DNA of 10,614 nucleotides from DASPWV01 sp046727855 (GCA_046727855.1 JBKPDL010000022.1:1-10614), one strand, 5' to 3'; counted from the stretch's first letter, positions 1 to 7,527 are shown. The notes: generated by a model not told the origin, from the letters alone. Numbers and translations: made by a program.

Positions 1-429
1 CATGCCCGATGCCCAGACGCCAAACGGCAGCATGCTGCGCCCGCCGACGTGCGCAAACCCGAACATCAGGCTGGCGATGACCCAGCCGAACAGCGGCTGC
101 ACGATGCCGCGAAACAACCACTCCTCACCGATCCCCGCGACCGCGCCGACGACGATGATGCTGAGCGTGTCGAAGCGAGAGAAGAGCGGAACGAGCACTT
201 CATGGTAAACCGCACGCACGCCGCCGACCAGCCAATTGGCCGGACCATGTACGAGCAGCAGGTAATTCGCGAGCGCAAGCACGATCGCGCCGGCGAGACC
301 AATGGCCACGTCGCGCGGCGGATCGCCCCAGCGCGGCGGCAGGTTCATGAGTCGCGCCAGTACCCAGGCCGTCAGGATCAGCAAGCCTTGCGTGAGCAGC
401 GCGAGGGCGAAGACTCGGCGGGCAGCCAT
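1..429 (-). CDS. CPBP-family intramembrane metalloprotease (partial, runs off the window)
   Basis: The frame is open from ATG at 429 to the first base of the window, giving 143 residues without a stop, so the C-terminus is missing. The visible part starts with hydrophobic segments at about residues 7-27 and 42-61. A third membrane region follows, carrying GEEWLFRG (about 101-108), the EExxxR motif of the CPBP/Abi family, and then FGFAHVG (about 123-129), matching the FxxxH motif. The glutamates and histidine are the metal-binding catalytic residues in this family, whose members cleave membrane substrates such as prenylated proteins or anti-sigma factors. The substrate here cannot be told. Its start lies 3 bases after the dtd stop, so it is probably co-transcribed and translationally coupled with dtd. 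I saw no strong Shine-Dalgarno sequence. Confidence is high for the family and low for the role. Confidence 0.85.
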   Translation of the reverse strand, partial: MAARRVFALALLTQGLLILTAWVLARLMNLPPRWGDPPRDVAIGLAGAIVLALANYLLLVHGPANWLVGGVRAVYHEVLVPLFSRFDTLSIIVVGAVAGIGEEWLFRGIVQPLFGWVIASLMFGFAHVGGRSMLPFGVWASGM

Positions 430-432
430 CGA

Positions 433-897
433 TCAGAATCGCTTGCGGCTGTCAATCAGGATGGTCACAGGTCCGTCGTTTTCGAGTGCGACGAGCATCA
501 TCGCCTGAAACTCACCCGTCTCCACATGTAAGCCTGTCGCCCGCAGCAGATTGACGACGAGCTCGTACAAGGAGCGCGCGACATCAGGCGGCGCAGCAGT
601 TATGAAGGAAGGACGCCGGCCGTTGCGCACATCGCCCGAGAGCGTGAACTGTGAGACGACCAGCACCTGACCCTGAATGTCGGCGACGGATCGGTTCATC
701 CGCTTGCGTCCGGCGGCATCCCCTTCATCGTCGAAGATCCGGAGATCGCGGATTTTCGCGGCGATGTACTCGGCATCTGCCTGACCGTCGCCGTCTTCGA
801 CGCCGACAAGCACGAGCAGACCTGTGCCGATGGCGCCGACCACGCGCTCGCCGACCGTCACGCGTGCGGATCGAACCCGCTGCACTACCGACCGCAT
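433..897 (-). CDS. dtd: D-aminoacyl-tRNA deacylase
   Basis: This 154-residue protein is close to the usual 145-150 of the family. DTD hydrolyses D-amino acids, and glycine mischarged on tRNA-Ala, from tRNA in the cytoplasm as a homodimer. The family signatures are present: MRSVVQRV at the N-terminus, SQFTL (82-86) with the Ser-Gln-x-Thr active-site loop, GRRPSF (93-98), and NDGPVT (140-145) containing the Gly-cisPro pair that is inserted into the partner's active site to reject L-aminoacyl-tRNA. The ATG start at 897 puts the conserved MRxVxQRV at the true N-terminus, so the start is firm. It begins 7 bases after the ttcA stop and ends 3 bases before the protease gene. The pairing with ttcA makes a small tRNA modification and quality-control unit. 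Confidence 0.96.
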   Translation of the reverse strand: MRSVVQRVRSARVTVGERVVGAIGTGLLVLVGVEDGDGQADAEYIAAKIRDLRIFDDEGDAAGRKRMNRSVADIQGQVLVVSQFTLSGDVRNGRRPSFITAAPPDVARSLYELVVNLLRATGLHVETGEFQAMMLVALENDGPVTILIDSRKRF

Positions 898-904
898 GCG
901 CCTG

Positions 905-1756
905 TTAGGGCCGCGCCGTCAGCAGGGGGATCAGAGGGACGCCGGGAGGGACGTCGCCCAGCGCTTCGAGCCGTTCGCTCACCGCGTCGCCGAGATTGCG
1001 CACCGGGTTGAGACGGCGATCGAGCAGATGGCGCGGCATCACATTGCCGAGCGCTTTGATCATCGAGGACTTGACGTTGGGGTGCTCGCGTTCGAGCTCC
1101 ATGATGAGCCGCTTGACGCGCTGCCGCTGCAAGCTCAAGTCCCCACACGCGGGACAGCAGCAGCCGATCACTGGCAACTCGTATTCGCGCGTATACGCGC
1201 GCGCCTCCGCCTCTGTCACGTACACGAGCGGCCTAATCACGACGTGCGCACCATCGTCTGAAACGAGCCGCGCAGGCATCGCCTTGAGCGCTCCGGCAAA
1301 GAACAGGTTGAGCAGCAGCGTTTCGACGAAATCATCGAGATGGTGGCCGAGCGCGATCTTGGTTGCGCCGACTTTGCGGGCAAGGCGATACAACACGCCG
1401 CGCCGAAGCCGGGCGCAGAGCGAGCACGGCGTCGCATCGGCGTCGAGCTTGTCTTCGATCACTTGTCCAATCGACGTGTGTTCGCTGTAGAACTCCCACC
1501 CTCGCGCGCGGCACGCCTCCCCAACCGCCTGGTGTTGATACCCCTCGTAACCTGAGTCGACGTTCACGGCGACGAGAGAGAACCGGATGGGCGCACGCTG
1601 GCGGAGCACGTCGAGGATTTGGAGCAGCGCCCAGCTGTCCTTTCCCCCCGACAGTCCGACCATCACCCGATCGCCATCGCCGATCAGATTAAAATCGGTG
1701 ATTGCCTTCGTCGTTTTTTTGGCGAGGCGCGTCTCGAGAGGCGTGCGGTAGGACAT
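905..1756 (-). CDS. ttcA: tRNA 2-thiocytidine(32) synthetase TtcA
   Basis: TtcA belongs to the PP-loop ATPase family; it adenylates and thiolates cytidine 32 of certain tRNAs using an iron-sulfur cluster. With the start at 1756 the protein has 283 residues. It carries the PP-loop SGGKDS (36-41), the cluster-binding CSLC followed by ARLRRG (111-120), GHHLDD (137-142), and a second cysteine motif CCCPAC (199-204) where the family normally has one CxxC. The frame stays open upstream to 1813. I chose ATG 1756 because family members start shortly before the conserved TTKAITDFNLI stretch and because the longer form would overlap the divergent small gene at 1789. A weak GGGA precedes this ATG by about a base. 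The two additional adjacent cysteines are unusual relative to E. coli TtcA but sit exactly at the cluster ligand site. First gene of the ttcA-dtd-protease unit. Confidence 0.93.
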   Translation of the reverse strand: MSYRTPLETRLAKKTTKAITDFNLIGDGDRVMVGLSGGKDSWALLQILDVLRQRAPIRFSLVAVNVDSGYEGYQHQAVGEACRARGWEFYSEHTSIGQVIEDKLDADATPCSLCARLRRGVLYRLARKVGATKIALGHHLDDFVETLLLNLFFAGALKAMPARLVSDDGAHVVIRPLVYVTEAEARAYTREYELPVIGCCCPACGDLSLQRQRVKRLIMELEREHPNVKSSMIKALGNVMPRHLLDRRLNPVRNLGDAVSERLEALGDVPPGVPLIPLLTARP

Positions 1757-1788
1757 TCCCACGAGATTAGCACGCGGAAGGGTGTGCC

Positions 1789-1965
1789 ATGGAAGCAATG
1801 AGAGCACATGCAACGTGGTTCGTTCTTCTCGCCGTGGTCTGCCTCGCCGCGCCGTACGCGCTTGGCGTCAGGCCGAAGGACCACCGGCAGTGGTTATATA
1901 TTGCGCTGACGATTGCGTTTCTCGCGTGGCTACTCGCCCTGATGGAACCGTTGTCGTCGAGGTGA
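1789..1965 (+). CDS. small two-helix membrane protein, unknown function
   Basis: An ATG-to-TGA frame of 58 residues. It is preceded by a strong Shine-Dalgarno sequence, GGAAGGG at 1776-1782, 6 bases before the ATG. The protein has two hydrophobic stretches, about residues 10-26 (WFVLLAVVCLAAPYALG) and 36-52 (WLYIALTIAFLAWLLAL), joined by a short charged loop RPKDHRQ. That is the layout of a small helical-hairpin membrane protein. A second ATG lies three codons in, at 1798. It is divergent from ttcA, with 32 bases between the two start codons, so the two genes must share or interleave their promoters. I do not recognise the family. The clear ribosome site and clean hydrophobic pattern argue that it is real; its small size keeps some doubt. 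Confidence 0.6.
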   Translation: MEAMRAHATWFVLLAVVCLAAPYALGVRPKDHRQWLYIALTIAFLAWLLALMEPLSSR

Positions 1966-2005
1966 CGAATCACGCAGGGTGTTCAATGCAGATCGCTTCG
2001 TTGGG

Positions 2006-2038
2006 CGAATCGTCGCGCTCAGGGACGCGACGGGTTCG
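2006..2038. terminator. possible bidirectional terminator hairpin between convergent genes
   Basis: CGTCGCG (2011-2017) and CGCGACG (2026-2032) form a perfect 7-bp stem with an 8-base loop. It extends, after a small asymmetric internal loop, by CGAA (2006-2009) with TTCG (2035-2038). It lies between the stop of the small plus-strand gene (1965) and the stop of the minus-strand glycosyltransferase (2047), where a shared terminator is expected. No T-tract follows on either side, so this is a structural inference. Nothing else is visible in the 81-base gap. Confidence 0.35.
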
Positions 2039-2046
2039 GTGGTGAC

Positions 2047-3087
2047 TTACACGATCAGCAATCTCTGCACAGCGGCCGGCCACGTTATGCGTGAGACGTC
2101 GGCGAGGCCACACTCTCCGAGTCGAATCGCGCGATTGCGATCGTCCATCACGGCGCGGATCGCCACGGCAAGCGCTTCAGGGCTCGGGTCGGTCACGAAG
2201 CCATTTTCCCCATCGCGCACGATCTCGGCGACACCGCCGCTGTCGCGGCAGGTGATGACCGGCTTCGCAGACGAGAAGCTCTCCACCGTGACGATGCCGT
2301 AGTCTTCGTTCACCGGCGGAAAGACCACGGCACGGCATTGCGCCAGATGTCGCAGGAGCGTGTCGTCGTCTATGCGGCCGATAAACTCCACGCGGTCGTC
2401 GAGGTCGTGAAGGCGACGCAAGCGCATGAGCGCATCGAGTTCAGTGCCTTCGCCGGCGATCACGCACCGGATGCCGGCCGCCACCGGCTCAGCCAGTGCA
2501 CGCAGGATCAAATCGAATCGCTTGAGCGGCGTGAGCCGCGATAGTGCAAACAGATAGTCGCCATAACGGTCGCACCTGTAGTCGCGCACGGGCGGCGGCG
2601 GATACAGGACCTCGGACGGAATACCGCCCCAGCGTTGCAGGCGCTTTTGCACCGTTGCCGAGATCACGAAGCGGCGCTGGAGACGGTTCAGCAGATAGCG
2701 ATCGACGCGATGGAGTGCCGCGCGCCGCACACCCTCCTTGATTCGGTTCCTCCACGAGAGATGCGACGAAAACTGCTCCCAGAGGTCGTAGTACTCGCGC
2801 ATGCGGTGATTGAGCCACACGACGTGCCGATCGTGCCGCACCGCGTAGGCGGGATAGCGAAGCGAGATCACTTGATCGATGGGACGATTCTCGTGCGCGA
2901 GCTGCACGTCGGTACACCAGGCGGCGAGATAGGCGCTGGCCTGATGGCCGAAGCGATTCTGTGGCGTGACCACAAGCGCCGGCGTGTGGCCACATTGGCG
3001 CAGCGCCCGCACGAGCTCGCGCGCCATCACCAGGTGGCCGCCTTCCGCAAACGGAGGGCTCGCCGTTGCAACAATGACGGTGGCCAC
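2047..3087 (-). CDS. GT4-family glycosyltransferase (GT-B fold), last gene of the glycan locus
   Basis: A 346-residue retaining glycosyltransferase of the GT4 type, which transfers a sugar from an activated donor to a lipid-linked or growing glycan at the cytoplasmic membrane face. The N-terminal Rossmann half begins ATVIVATASPPFAEGGH, with the GGH loop at 16-18. The C-terminal half has SRLTPLKRFD (183-192), a VIAGEGTE donor-site turn (209-216), and EDYGIVTVE (261-269), a perfect EX7E motif whose glutamates contact the donor sugar. Translation starts at GTG (3087), 7 bases after the TAG stop of the upstream membrane protein. There is no clear Shine-Dalgarno sequence, so translational coupling is likely. 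The protein is a little short for the family (about 350-400) but both halves are complete. Sugar and acceptor specificity cannot be deduced. Confidence 0.9.
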   Translation of the reverse strand: MATVIVATASPPFAEGGHLVMARELVRALRQCGHTPALVVTPQNRFGHQASAYLAAWCTDVQLAHENRPIDQVISLRYPAYAVRHDRHVVWLNHRMREYYDLWEQFSSHLSWRNRIKEGVRRAALHRVDRYLLNRLQRRFVISATVQKRLQRWGGIPSEVLYPPPPVRDYRCDRYGDYLFALSRLTPLKRFDLILRALAEPVAAGIRCVIAGEGTELDALMRLRRLHDLDDRVEFIGRIDDDTLLRHLAQCRAVVFPPVNEDYGIVTVESFSSAKPVITCRDSGGVAEIVRDGENGFVTDPSPEALAVAIRAVMDDRNRAIRLGECGLADVSRITWPAAVQRLLIV

Positions 3088-3094
3088 TCGGCGG

Positions 3095-5134
3095 CTACTC
3101 GTAAAGAGGATTCAAGCGTACAAAGACGCCCAGGAACCGGCTGTCGCTGCTCATCCCCTGAACCCGCGGAATGAAGCCGGATGCGCTGTGGATCGATAGG
3201 TTATACACGTAGTTGGTCGGCAGCTCAGGAAACGCCTTATATGGCAACCCTCCCGGCATGGCCATCATCACGCTGCGACGATCATTTGCCGGCAAGTCCA
3301 GCGTTTGCGTCTGAGCTCCGCTCTTAATCGTCACGCGATTCGGTAGTGGCCCGGTTTCGAGCAGCACTTCGAGTCGGGTCACTCGCAGCGGCCGCGACAC
3401 TTCCTGCTGATCGCGCACCTCGGTGACAACAGGCGCGCGCAGCAGCATGTCGGCGCGCGCGGCGCCGCGCACCCAAAAGGCGTCGCCTTCGCGTCCGAAC
3501 GCGTTGTCGTCGACAAAGTAGGCTTGGATCGGCGGGGTGCCGCCGAGCGGCTGTTTGATCCGTGACGCCATTACGTTGACCGGCAGGTCGTTGAGGAGCG
3601 TGAGCTCGACCGGTAGCACGCGATAGAGACCCGTCTTCGAGTGCTCGCCTGGATGAAACGCCGCGAAAAACGGGTTGGAGATGATCGGCGCGGTAAATGC
3701 CGCGCCCAGGGCCGTCGTCGCGATCGCGCTGGTGAGTCGCGCAAGCGGCGGTGTCACAAACAGCAGCAGTGGGTACGCTCCGAGAAAGTAGCGATTCCCC
3801 ACTGGCCCGCCGCCACCCGAGTACGTGAACGGCATATACAAAATCAACAACAACGCCGACGCGACGGCGCCGCCGAGCGTGAGCCACTGCCACAGCCGGC
3901 GTGGATACGTGTGGCTGAACAGAAACAGCAGCACAGCAACGACGCCTGGCATGAAATACGGAACCAGCCCGGTGTGGCGGCCGAGCGCAAAGTAGCCGAG
4001 ATTCAGCCTGAACACGGCGTAAAACGCAGTCGCTCCCGTCAACACTTCCACCGGCACGCGATTGGTCGTTTTCTCGATGCCAGTGCTTTCGAACCGTTGC
4101 TGCTCACTCTGAAATGGAAATCCAGGCAACGGCGTTCCCATCGTGCTGTAAAACGTTTTGCGATCGCCGCCCTGGTAATTCCAGTCGCCGGTGATCGCCA
4201 CGTTCATCGCGAAGAGACCGACGACGACCAACGTGAAAACGCCGCCTGTCACAAGTGCACGCAGCCACTGGCGTCGCGCGGCGTGCAGCAATAACAGCGG
4301 GGCGATCACAAACACCAGCGTCGGCTTTGAGAACACGCCGATGCCGAGGAGTGCCGCCGCGATGGCGTCAGAGCGTGGGGCCATCAGCCAGCGCTGCCGC
4401 CATTTGCCAATGCAGCATGTGCTGGACTCGGCAGCGGCCTCCTTGTAGCACCAGAAGAAATAGCCGATCAGCACCGTCGCCAGGTTGAAGAAGTCAGGCA
4501 TGAACTGCACGAGATAAGCCGGCACAACGGACACGAACAGGAACGCCGCCGCGAAAATCAACGACGGCACGGGAGCGCTGCGCGCCACGAGGAATCCGTA
4601 GGCGCACGCGAAGCAGATGGTCATCAAGATCGCGTGGAGCACCAGGAATCCATTGCTGCCAAACGCCCGCACGAACGGCGCCGCGACGAGGGGGAAAATA
4701 AATGCCTTTCCGTAATACAACCTTTCATGATCCCAGTCGTCGGTGGAATCGATTCGGACAAACGGTGGCGATGTCGTCACGCTGATGCCGTGCACGTCGC
4801 GGCCCCGTTTCAGGAACACCCCCTCCGGGCCGCTGGGATACTCGCGCCACACGCGCACGAGATCCTCGCGGCGATATTCGAAATCCAAGTCATCGGCAAG
4901 GCTGTGCGCGAGGCCGTAATAGGTCGCGCCATCGCTGAAAAATCCGGGAGTCACTTTTGCGAGGTCCGTGGTCAGCGCCCACGCCAGCAGCAGCGACCCC
5001 AGCGCGAGGGTCGCGCCAAGGCCTAGGCGCCATGTCAAATCGCGCCTGGCCTCGAGCGCCGGGTCCGGGCGGGCCCTGGCGCTAAACACTTCCGGTGGCG
5101 CGCTGCCGGGCTGCTTTGCCGGAATCATGCGCAT
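3095..5134 (-). CDS. large multi-pass membrane protein, probable GT-C-type glycosyltransferase
   Basis: A 679-residue protein with a cytoplasmic N-terminal tail rich in Pro, Ala and Arg (1-36), then many membrane segments between about 37 and 490, and a soluble, probably periplasmic C-terminal part (about 500-679). After the first helix comes FFSDGATYY (65-73). An acidic residue in the first external loop is the catalytic signature of GT-C enzymes that use polyprenyl-phosphate sugars. LYYGKAFIFPLVAAPF (139-154) and GGPVGNRYFLGAYPLLL (442-458) look like the conserved helix-entry segments of such proteins. It overlaps the upstream glycosyltransferase. ATG 5134 gives a 10-base overlap, while the third codon, also ATG (5128), makes a classic ATGA junction and is an equally good start. 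I infer transfer of a sugar on the outer membrane face; an O-antigen-polymerase-like role is a less likely alternative. Confidence 0.75.
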   Translation of the reverse strand: MRMIPAKQPGSAPPEVFSARARPDPALEARRDLTWRLGLGATLALGSLLLAWALTTDLAKVTPGFFSDGATYYGLAHSLADDLDFEYRREDLVRVWREYPSGPEGVFLKRGRDVHGISVTTSPPFVRIDSTDDWDHERLYYGKAFIFPLVAAPFVRAFGSNGFLVLHAILMTICFACAYGFLVARSAPVPSLIFAAAFLFVSVVPAYLVQFMPDFFNLATVLIGYFFWCYKEAAAESSTCCIGKWRQRWLMAPRSDAIAAALLGIGVFSKPTLVFVIAPLLLLHAARRQWLRALVTGGVFTLVVVGLFAMNVAITGDWNYQGGDRKTFYSTMGTPLPGFPFQSEQQRFESTGIEKTTNRVPVEVLTGATAFYAVFRLNLGYFALGRHTGLVPYFMPGVVAVLLFLFSHTYPRRLWQWLTLGGAVASALLLILYMPFTYSGGGGPVGNRYFLGAYPLLLFVTPPLARLTSAIATTALGAAFTAPIISNPFFAAFHPGEHSKTGLYRVLPVELTLLNDLPVNVMASRIKQPLGGTPPIQAYFVDDNAFGREGDAFWVRGAARADMLLRAPVVTEVRDQQEVSRPLRVTRLEVLLETGPLPNRVTIKSGAQTQTLDLPANDRRSVMMAMPGGLPYKAFPELPTNYVYNLSIHSASGFIPRVQGMSSDSRFLGVFVRLNPLYE

Positions 5135-6315
5135 GCCGTCAGAAACCCGAGGTCTGCCTGCAGCACGCCCGCGCGCTGAGTAGCGCGCGAGGTCTCGTGC
5201 AGGAGCTCGTACAACCGTTCCATCTTGCGCACGAACACCGAGATGTCGTACTGCGCACCGGTTCGGCGCGCGTTGTCCGCAAGACGCCGCGCCAGCAACG
5301 GCTGGTCGATCAGTTCGTCGATGGCACGGGTCAGTGCCACGGCGTTCGCCTTCGGCACGACGAGCGCATCATGGCGGTCGGTGAGAATGTCGATCAAGCC
5401 ATCCGCATCGGTTGACACAATTGGCTTTCCCGCGGCCAGCGCCTCGAATGCGGTCAAGGGCGTCCCTTCGACCAGCGATGGGAACACAACGATGTCGAGC
5501 GCGGACAGAACCGCCGCGACGTCGCGCTGAAATCCGCAAAAGACAAGGCGATCGCCGAGCTTGAGCGCCCGCGCCTGCGCCTCGAGCTCACCGTGCAATT
5601 CCCCCTCGCCCACGATAAACACGCGGGCGCGCGGATACTTGGCCACCAGCGCGGACGCCGCATCGATCAAGTAGCGATTGCCTTTCGCCGGCATCAGCCG
5701 CGTGACGGTGCCGATCGCGATTGTTTCGGCTGCGATACCCAGCGCCGCCCGCGCGGGCGCGATCTCTTCGGGCAAGCGGGGACGGGCAAACTCCTCGAGC
5801 GGCGCACCGAGATACACGACTTTCGTGCGCTCGGGCGGCATCAACCGCGCCCGGGTTGTGAACTCGCCGGTCGACCTCGACACGGCAATCGCAAGATCGG
5901 TATGCGGCGCAAGCAGCCGATCGGCAAGCTTCTGGAACCACGGCGTGTTCCCGTGATTGGCGTGTTCATGAAGGATGGACGGAATCTGCATCGCCCGCGC
6001 GCACAGCCGTCCAAACGTCGTCGCACCGTAGCCGTGCATGTGGAGCACATCGGCGCGTTTGGCCTGCAGCAGCGTGCGCAGTGCCGCATAGGTACCGGGA
6101 TCGAACTTGTGGCGACCGAGATAACTGACGTCGATGCCAAACTGTTCGAGCGTGTCCTCCGACAGATCCTTTCGGCGGAGGCTCACCAGTGAAACGTTGA
6201 AGCGCTCGCGATCGAAACGCGGAATCATCCATGCGAACAGGCGCTTCACACCGTGCATGCGCGAGCCGGCCCATCCCAGATGATCGCAGATATGGACGAT
6301 GTTCAACCGTGCCAA
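5125..6315 (-). CDS. GT4-family glycosyltransferase with TTG start
   Basis: A 396-residue GT-B enzyme. The N-terminal half opens with LNIVHICDHLGWAGSRMHGVKR, resembling the acceptor-side loop of GT4 proteins, and contains DVLHMHGYG (89-97). The C-terminal half has IGTVTRLMPAKGN (201-213), VFIVGEGEL (232-240), and EGTPLTAFE (283-291), a perfect EX7E motif followed by ALAAGKPIVSTD. The start codon is TTG at 6315. It is chosen because GGAG (6321-6324) sits 5 bases upstream and because the first beta strand begins three codons later; no ATG or GTG is available there. The 3' end overlaps the membrane-protein gene (ATGA). The upstream side is occupied by an AGTTCAA heptamer array instead of an ordinary promoter, so it is either read through from the epimerase or driven from inside the repeat region. 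The sugar transferred is unknown. Confidence 0.92.
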   Translation of the reverse strand: MARLNIVHICDHLGWAGSRMHGVKRLFAWMIPRFDRERFNVSLVSLRRKDLSEDTLEQFGIDVSYLGRHKFDPGTYAALRTLLQAKRADVLHMHGYGATTFGRLCARAMQIPSILHEHANHGNTPWFQKLADRLLAPHTDLAIAVSRSTGEFTTRARLMPPERTKVVYLGAPLEEFARPRLPEEIAPARAALGIAAETIAIGTVTRLMPAKGNRYLIDAASALVAKYPRARVFIVGEGELHGELEAQARALKLGDRLVFCGFQRDVAAVLSALDIVVFPSLVEGTPLTAFEALAAGKPIVSTDADGLIDILTDRHDALVVPKANAVALTRAIDELIDQPLLARRLADNARRTGAQYDISVFVRKMERLYELLHETSRATQRAGVLQADLGFLTACA

Positions 6316-6320
6316 ACGCG

Positions 6321-6324
6321 CTCC
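6321..6324 (-). promoter_or_regulatory. ribosome binding site GGAG deciding the TTG start
   Basis: On the minus strand GGAG lies 5 bases before TTG 6315. It is the only Shine-Dalgarno-like sequence there, and it directly touches the first unit of the heptamer array at 6325. A change in repeat number would therefore move upstream signals relative to this site. Confidence 0.6.
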
Positions 6325-6376
6325 AGTTCAAAGTTCAAAGTTCAAAGTTCAAAGTTCAAAGTTCAAAGTTCAAAGT
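6325..6376. repeat. heptamer tandem array, 7 perfect AGTTCAA units
   Basis: Seven identical head-to-tail copies of AGTTCAA run from 6325 to 6373, followed by a partial unit (AGT). Degenerate relatives continue at 6393-6399 (AGTTGAA), 6400-6406 (AGTTGGA) and 6408-6414 (AGTTGAA). The A/T-rich unit is unlike the GC-rich surroundings. Seven bases is not a multiple of three, and the array lies between genes. It is the inverted counterpart of the array at 6474-6529. Confidence 0.97.
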
Positions 6377-6473
6377 ACGACGTTCCAAAGTTAGTTGAAA
6401 GTTGGAAAGTTGAACACCGACGATACTTCACGTCGCAACATCGGCCTTGAACTCTTCACGTAGAACTTTGTTC

Positions 6474-6529
6474 TTAACTTTAAACTTTAAACTTTAAACT
6501 TTGAACTTTGAACTTTGAACTTTGAACTT
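6474..6529. repeat. inverted heptamer array, TAAACTT x3 and TGAACTT x4
   Basis: After one variant unit TTAACTT (6474-6480) come three TAAACTT units (6481-6501) and four TGAACTT units (6502-6529). TGAACTT is the reverse complement of AAGTTCA, a rotation of the left array's unit, so the two arrays face each other around a spacer of about 97 bases. The TAAACTT block differs from TGAACTT by one base and looks like a point variant spread by unit duplication. The array ends 5 bases beyond the epimerase stop codon. The spacer holds no gene; it contains a small dyad CGACG/CGTCG (6418-6422, 6431-6435) and CTTCACGT twice (6426-6433, 6454-6461). Confidence 0.95.
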
Positions 6530-6534
6530 GTAAC

Positions 6535-7527
6535 TCACAGCAGCCGTTTCTCCCGATACCACTGGGCGGTTCTGCGAATGCCTTCTTGCAAATCCACCGC
6601 TGGGTGAAAGCCTAGCTCAGTGCGGGCCCGCGTCGTATCGAACGCGCGGCTCTTGGTAAAAAAATCCAGGCGGCGCCGATAGATCGGCGGCTCGATGTGC
6701 AGCCGCACACACACCATCTCGCAGGCGAATCCCGCAAGCCAGAACGGCCAGACCGGAAGGTGGAACCCCGGCGGCCCGACATGCAGCTCGATCGAAATCA
6801 GCCGCACCAGCTCGTTCAGCGTCGTATAGCGTGGACCGGCTAGGAGGTAGGTCCGTCCCGAAGCGCTTGGTGTCTCGCCGCACAATCGAAACCCCTCGAC
6901 GAGATCATCGATGTAGGTGAGGTGATAAAACACCTCGCCGGATCCCAACACGCGAAAACGACCGCGGGCGATGCCGCGAAACAGCTTGAGAAAGCGGCGG
7001 TCGCCCGGTCCGTAGATGCCGATCGGTCGGGCGATCACGACGTCGAGCCCTTCGCGGCGCCCGAACTCGCGCGCGATCTGTTCCGCCTGCAGTTTTGTTT
7101 CCTGGTAGACGTCACCGGGCGCCAGCGCCGCGTCCTCGTTGGCGGGCGGGTTCTCGATGTGTCCATGCACGCCACCGGTGCTGCAGTGGACGACGCGCCT
7201 GACACCGGCATTCTTTGCCGCTTCGAGCAGGTGGCGCGTGCCATCGACGTTCACCTTTGTATACGCAGCGTCGGGCTGGCCCGCTTCCCGATATGTCGCG
7301 GCGATGTGATAGACAACGTCCATGCCCTCGGCCGCGTGCGCAACCGACAGGCCATCGGTGAGGTCGCCCGTGACCGCCTCGGCGCCGGCGTGCGCCGCTG
7401 CCGATTCGCGAAAACGTGCCAGGCTCTTCTCACGCACCAGCGCGCGCACGCGATAGCCGCGCCGCGCGAGCGCGGCCGCGAGATGTCCCCCGGTGAAGCC
7501 GCTCGCGCCGGTCACGAGCACGTTCAC
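6535..7527 (-). CDS. NAD-dependent epimerase/dehydratase (extended SDR), sugar-nucleotide type
   Basis: A 330-residue extended short-chain dehydrogenase/reductase. It has the Rossmann motif TGASGFTGG (6-14), an acidic residue in TGDLTD (53-58), the HCSTGG catalytic Ser/Thr region (114-119), YQETK (141-145) giving the Tyr-x3-Lys pair, and ARPIGIYGPGD (166-176). The length fits the family. Such enzymes epimerise, dehydrate or reduce nucleotide sugars; dihydroflavonol-reductase-like and HpnA-like members look similar, so the substrate is open. Its place between glycosyltransferases argues for making a donor sugar for the same glycan. It starts at GTG 7527 inside the upstream gene's stop (GTGA, 4-base overlap). 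With no Shine-Dalgarno sequence, coupled translation is expected. It ends right at the heptamer array. Confidence 0.92.
   Translation of the reverse strand: MNVLVTGASGFTGGHLAAALARRGYRVRALVREKSLARFRESAAAHAGAEAVTGDLTDGLSVAHAAEGMDVVYHIAATYREAGQPDAAYTKVNVDGTRHLLEAAKNAGVRRVVHCSTGGVHGHIENPPANEDAALAPGDVYQETKLQAEQIAREFGRREGLDVVIARPIGIYGPGDRRFLKLFRGIARGRFRVLGSGEVFYHLTYIDDLVEGFRLCGETPSASGRTYLLAGPRYTTLNELVRLISIELHVGPPGFHLPVWPFWLAGFACEMVCVRLHIEPPIYRRRLDFFTKSRAFDTTRARTELGFHPAVDLQEGIRRTAQWYREKRLL

Noticed and set aside
1757..1813. Longer TtcA start
   Set aside because: It overlaps the divergent small gene and its ribosome site, and adds residues absent from the family core.
1979..2302. Plus-strand frame with a short Rhs-like stretch (GRIVALRDATGSVVTYT)
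   Set aside because: The resemblance is limited to a few residues and ends where the frame becomes antisense to the glycosyltransferase. It is probably chance.
6253..6450. Plus-strand frame encoding SSKFKVQ repeats
   Set aside because: The peptide repeats are just the heptamer array read through in three frames. The frame overlaps the start of the glycosyltransferase on the other strand and has no credible ribosome site.
6325..6529. CRISPR array
   Set aside because: Units are 7 bases with no spacers between them, and no cas genes are present.
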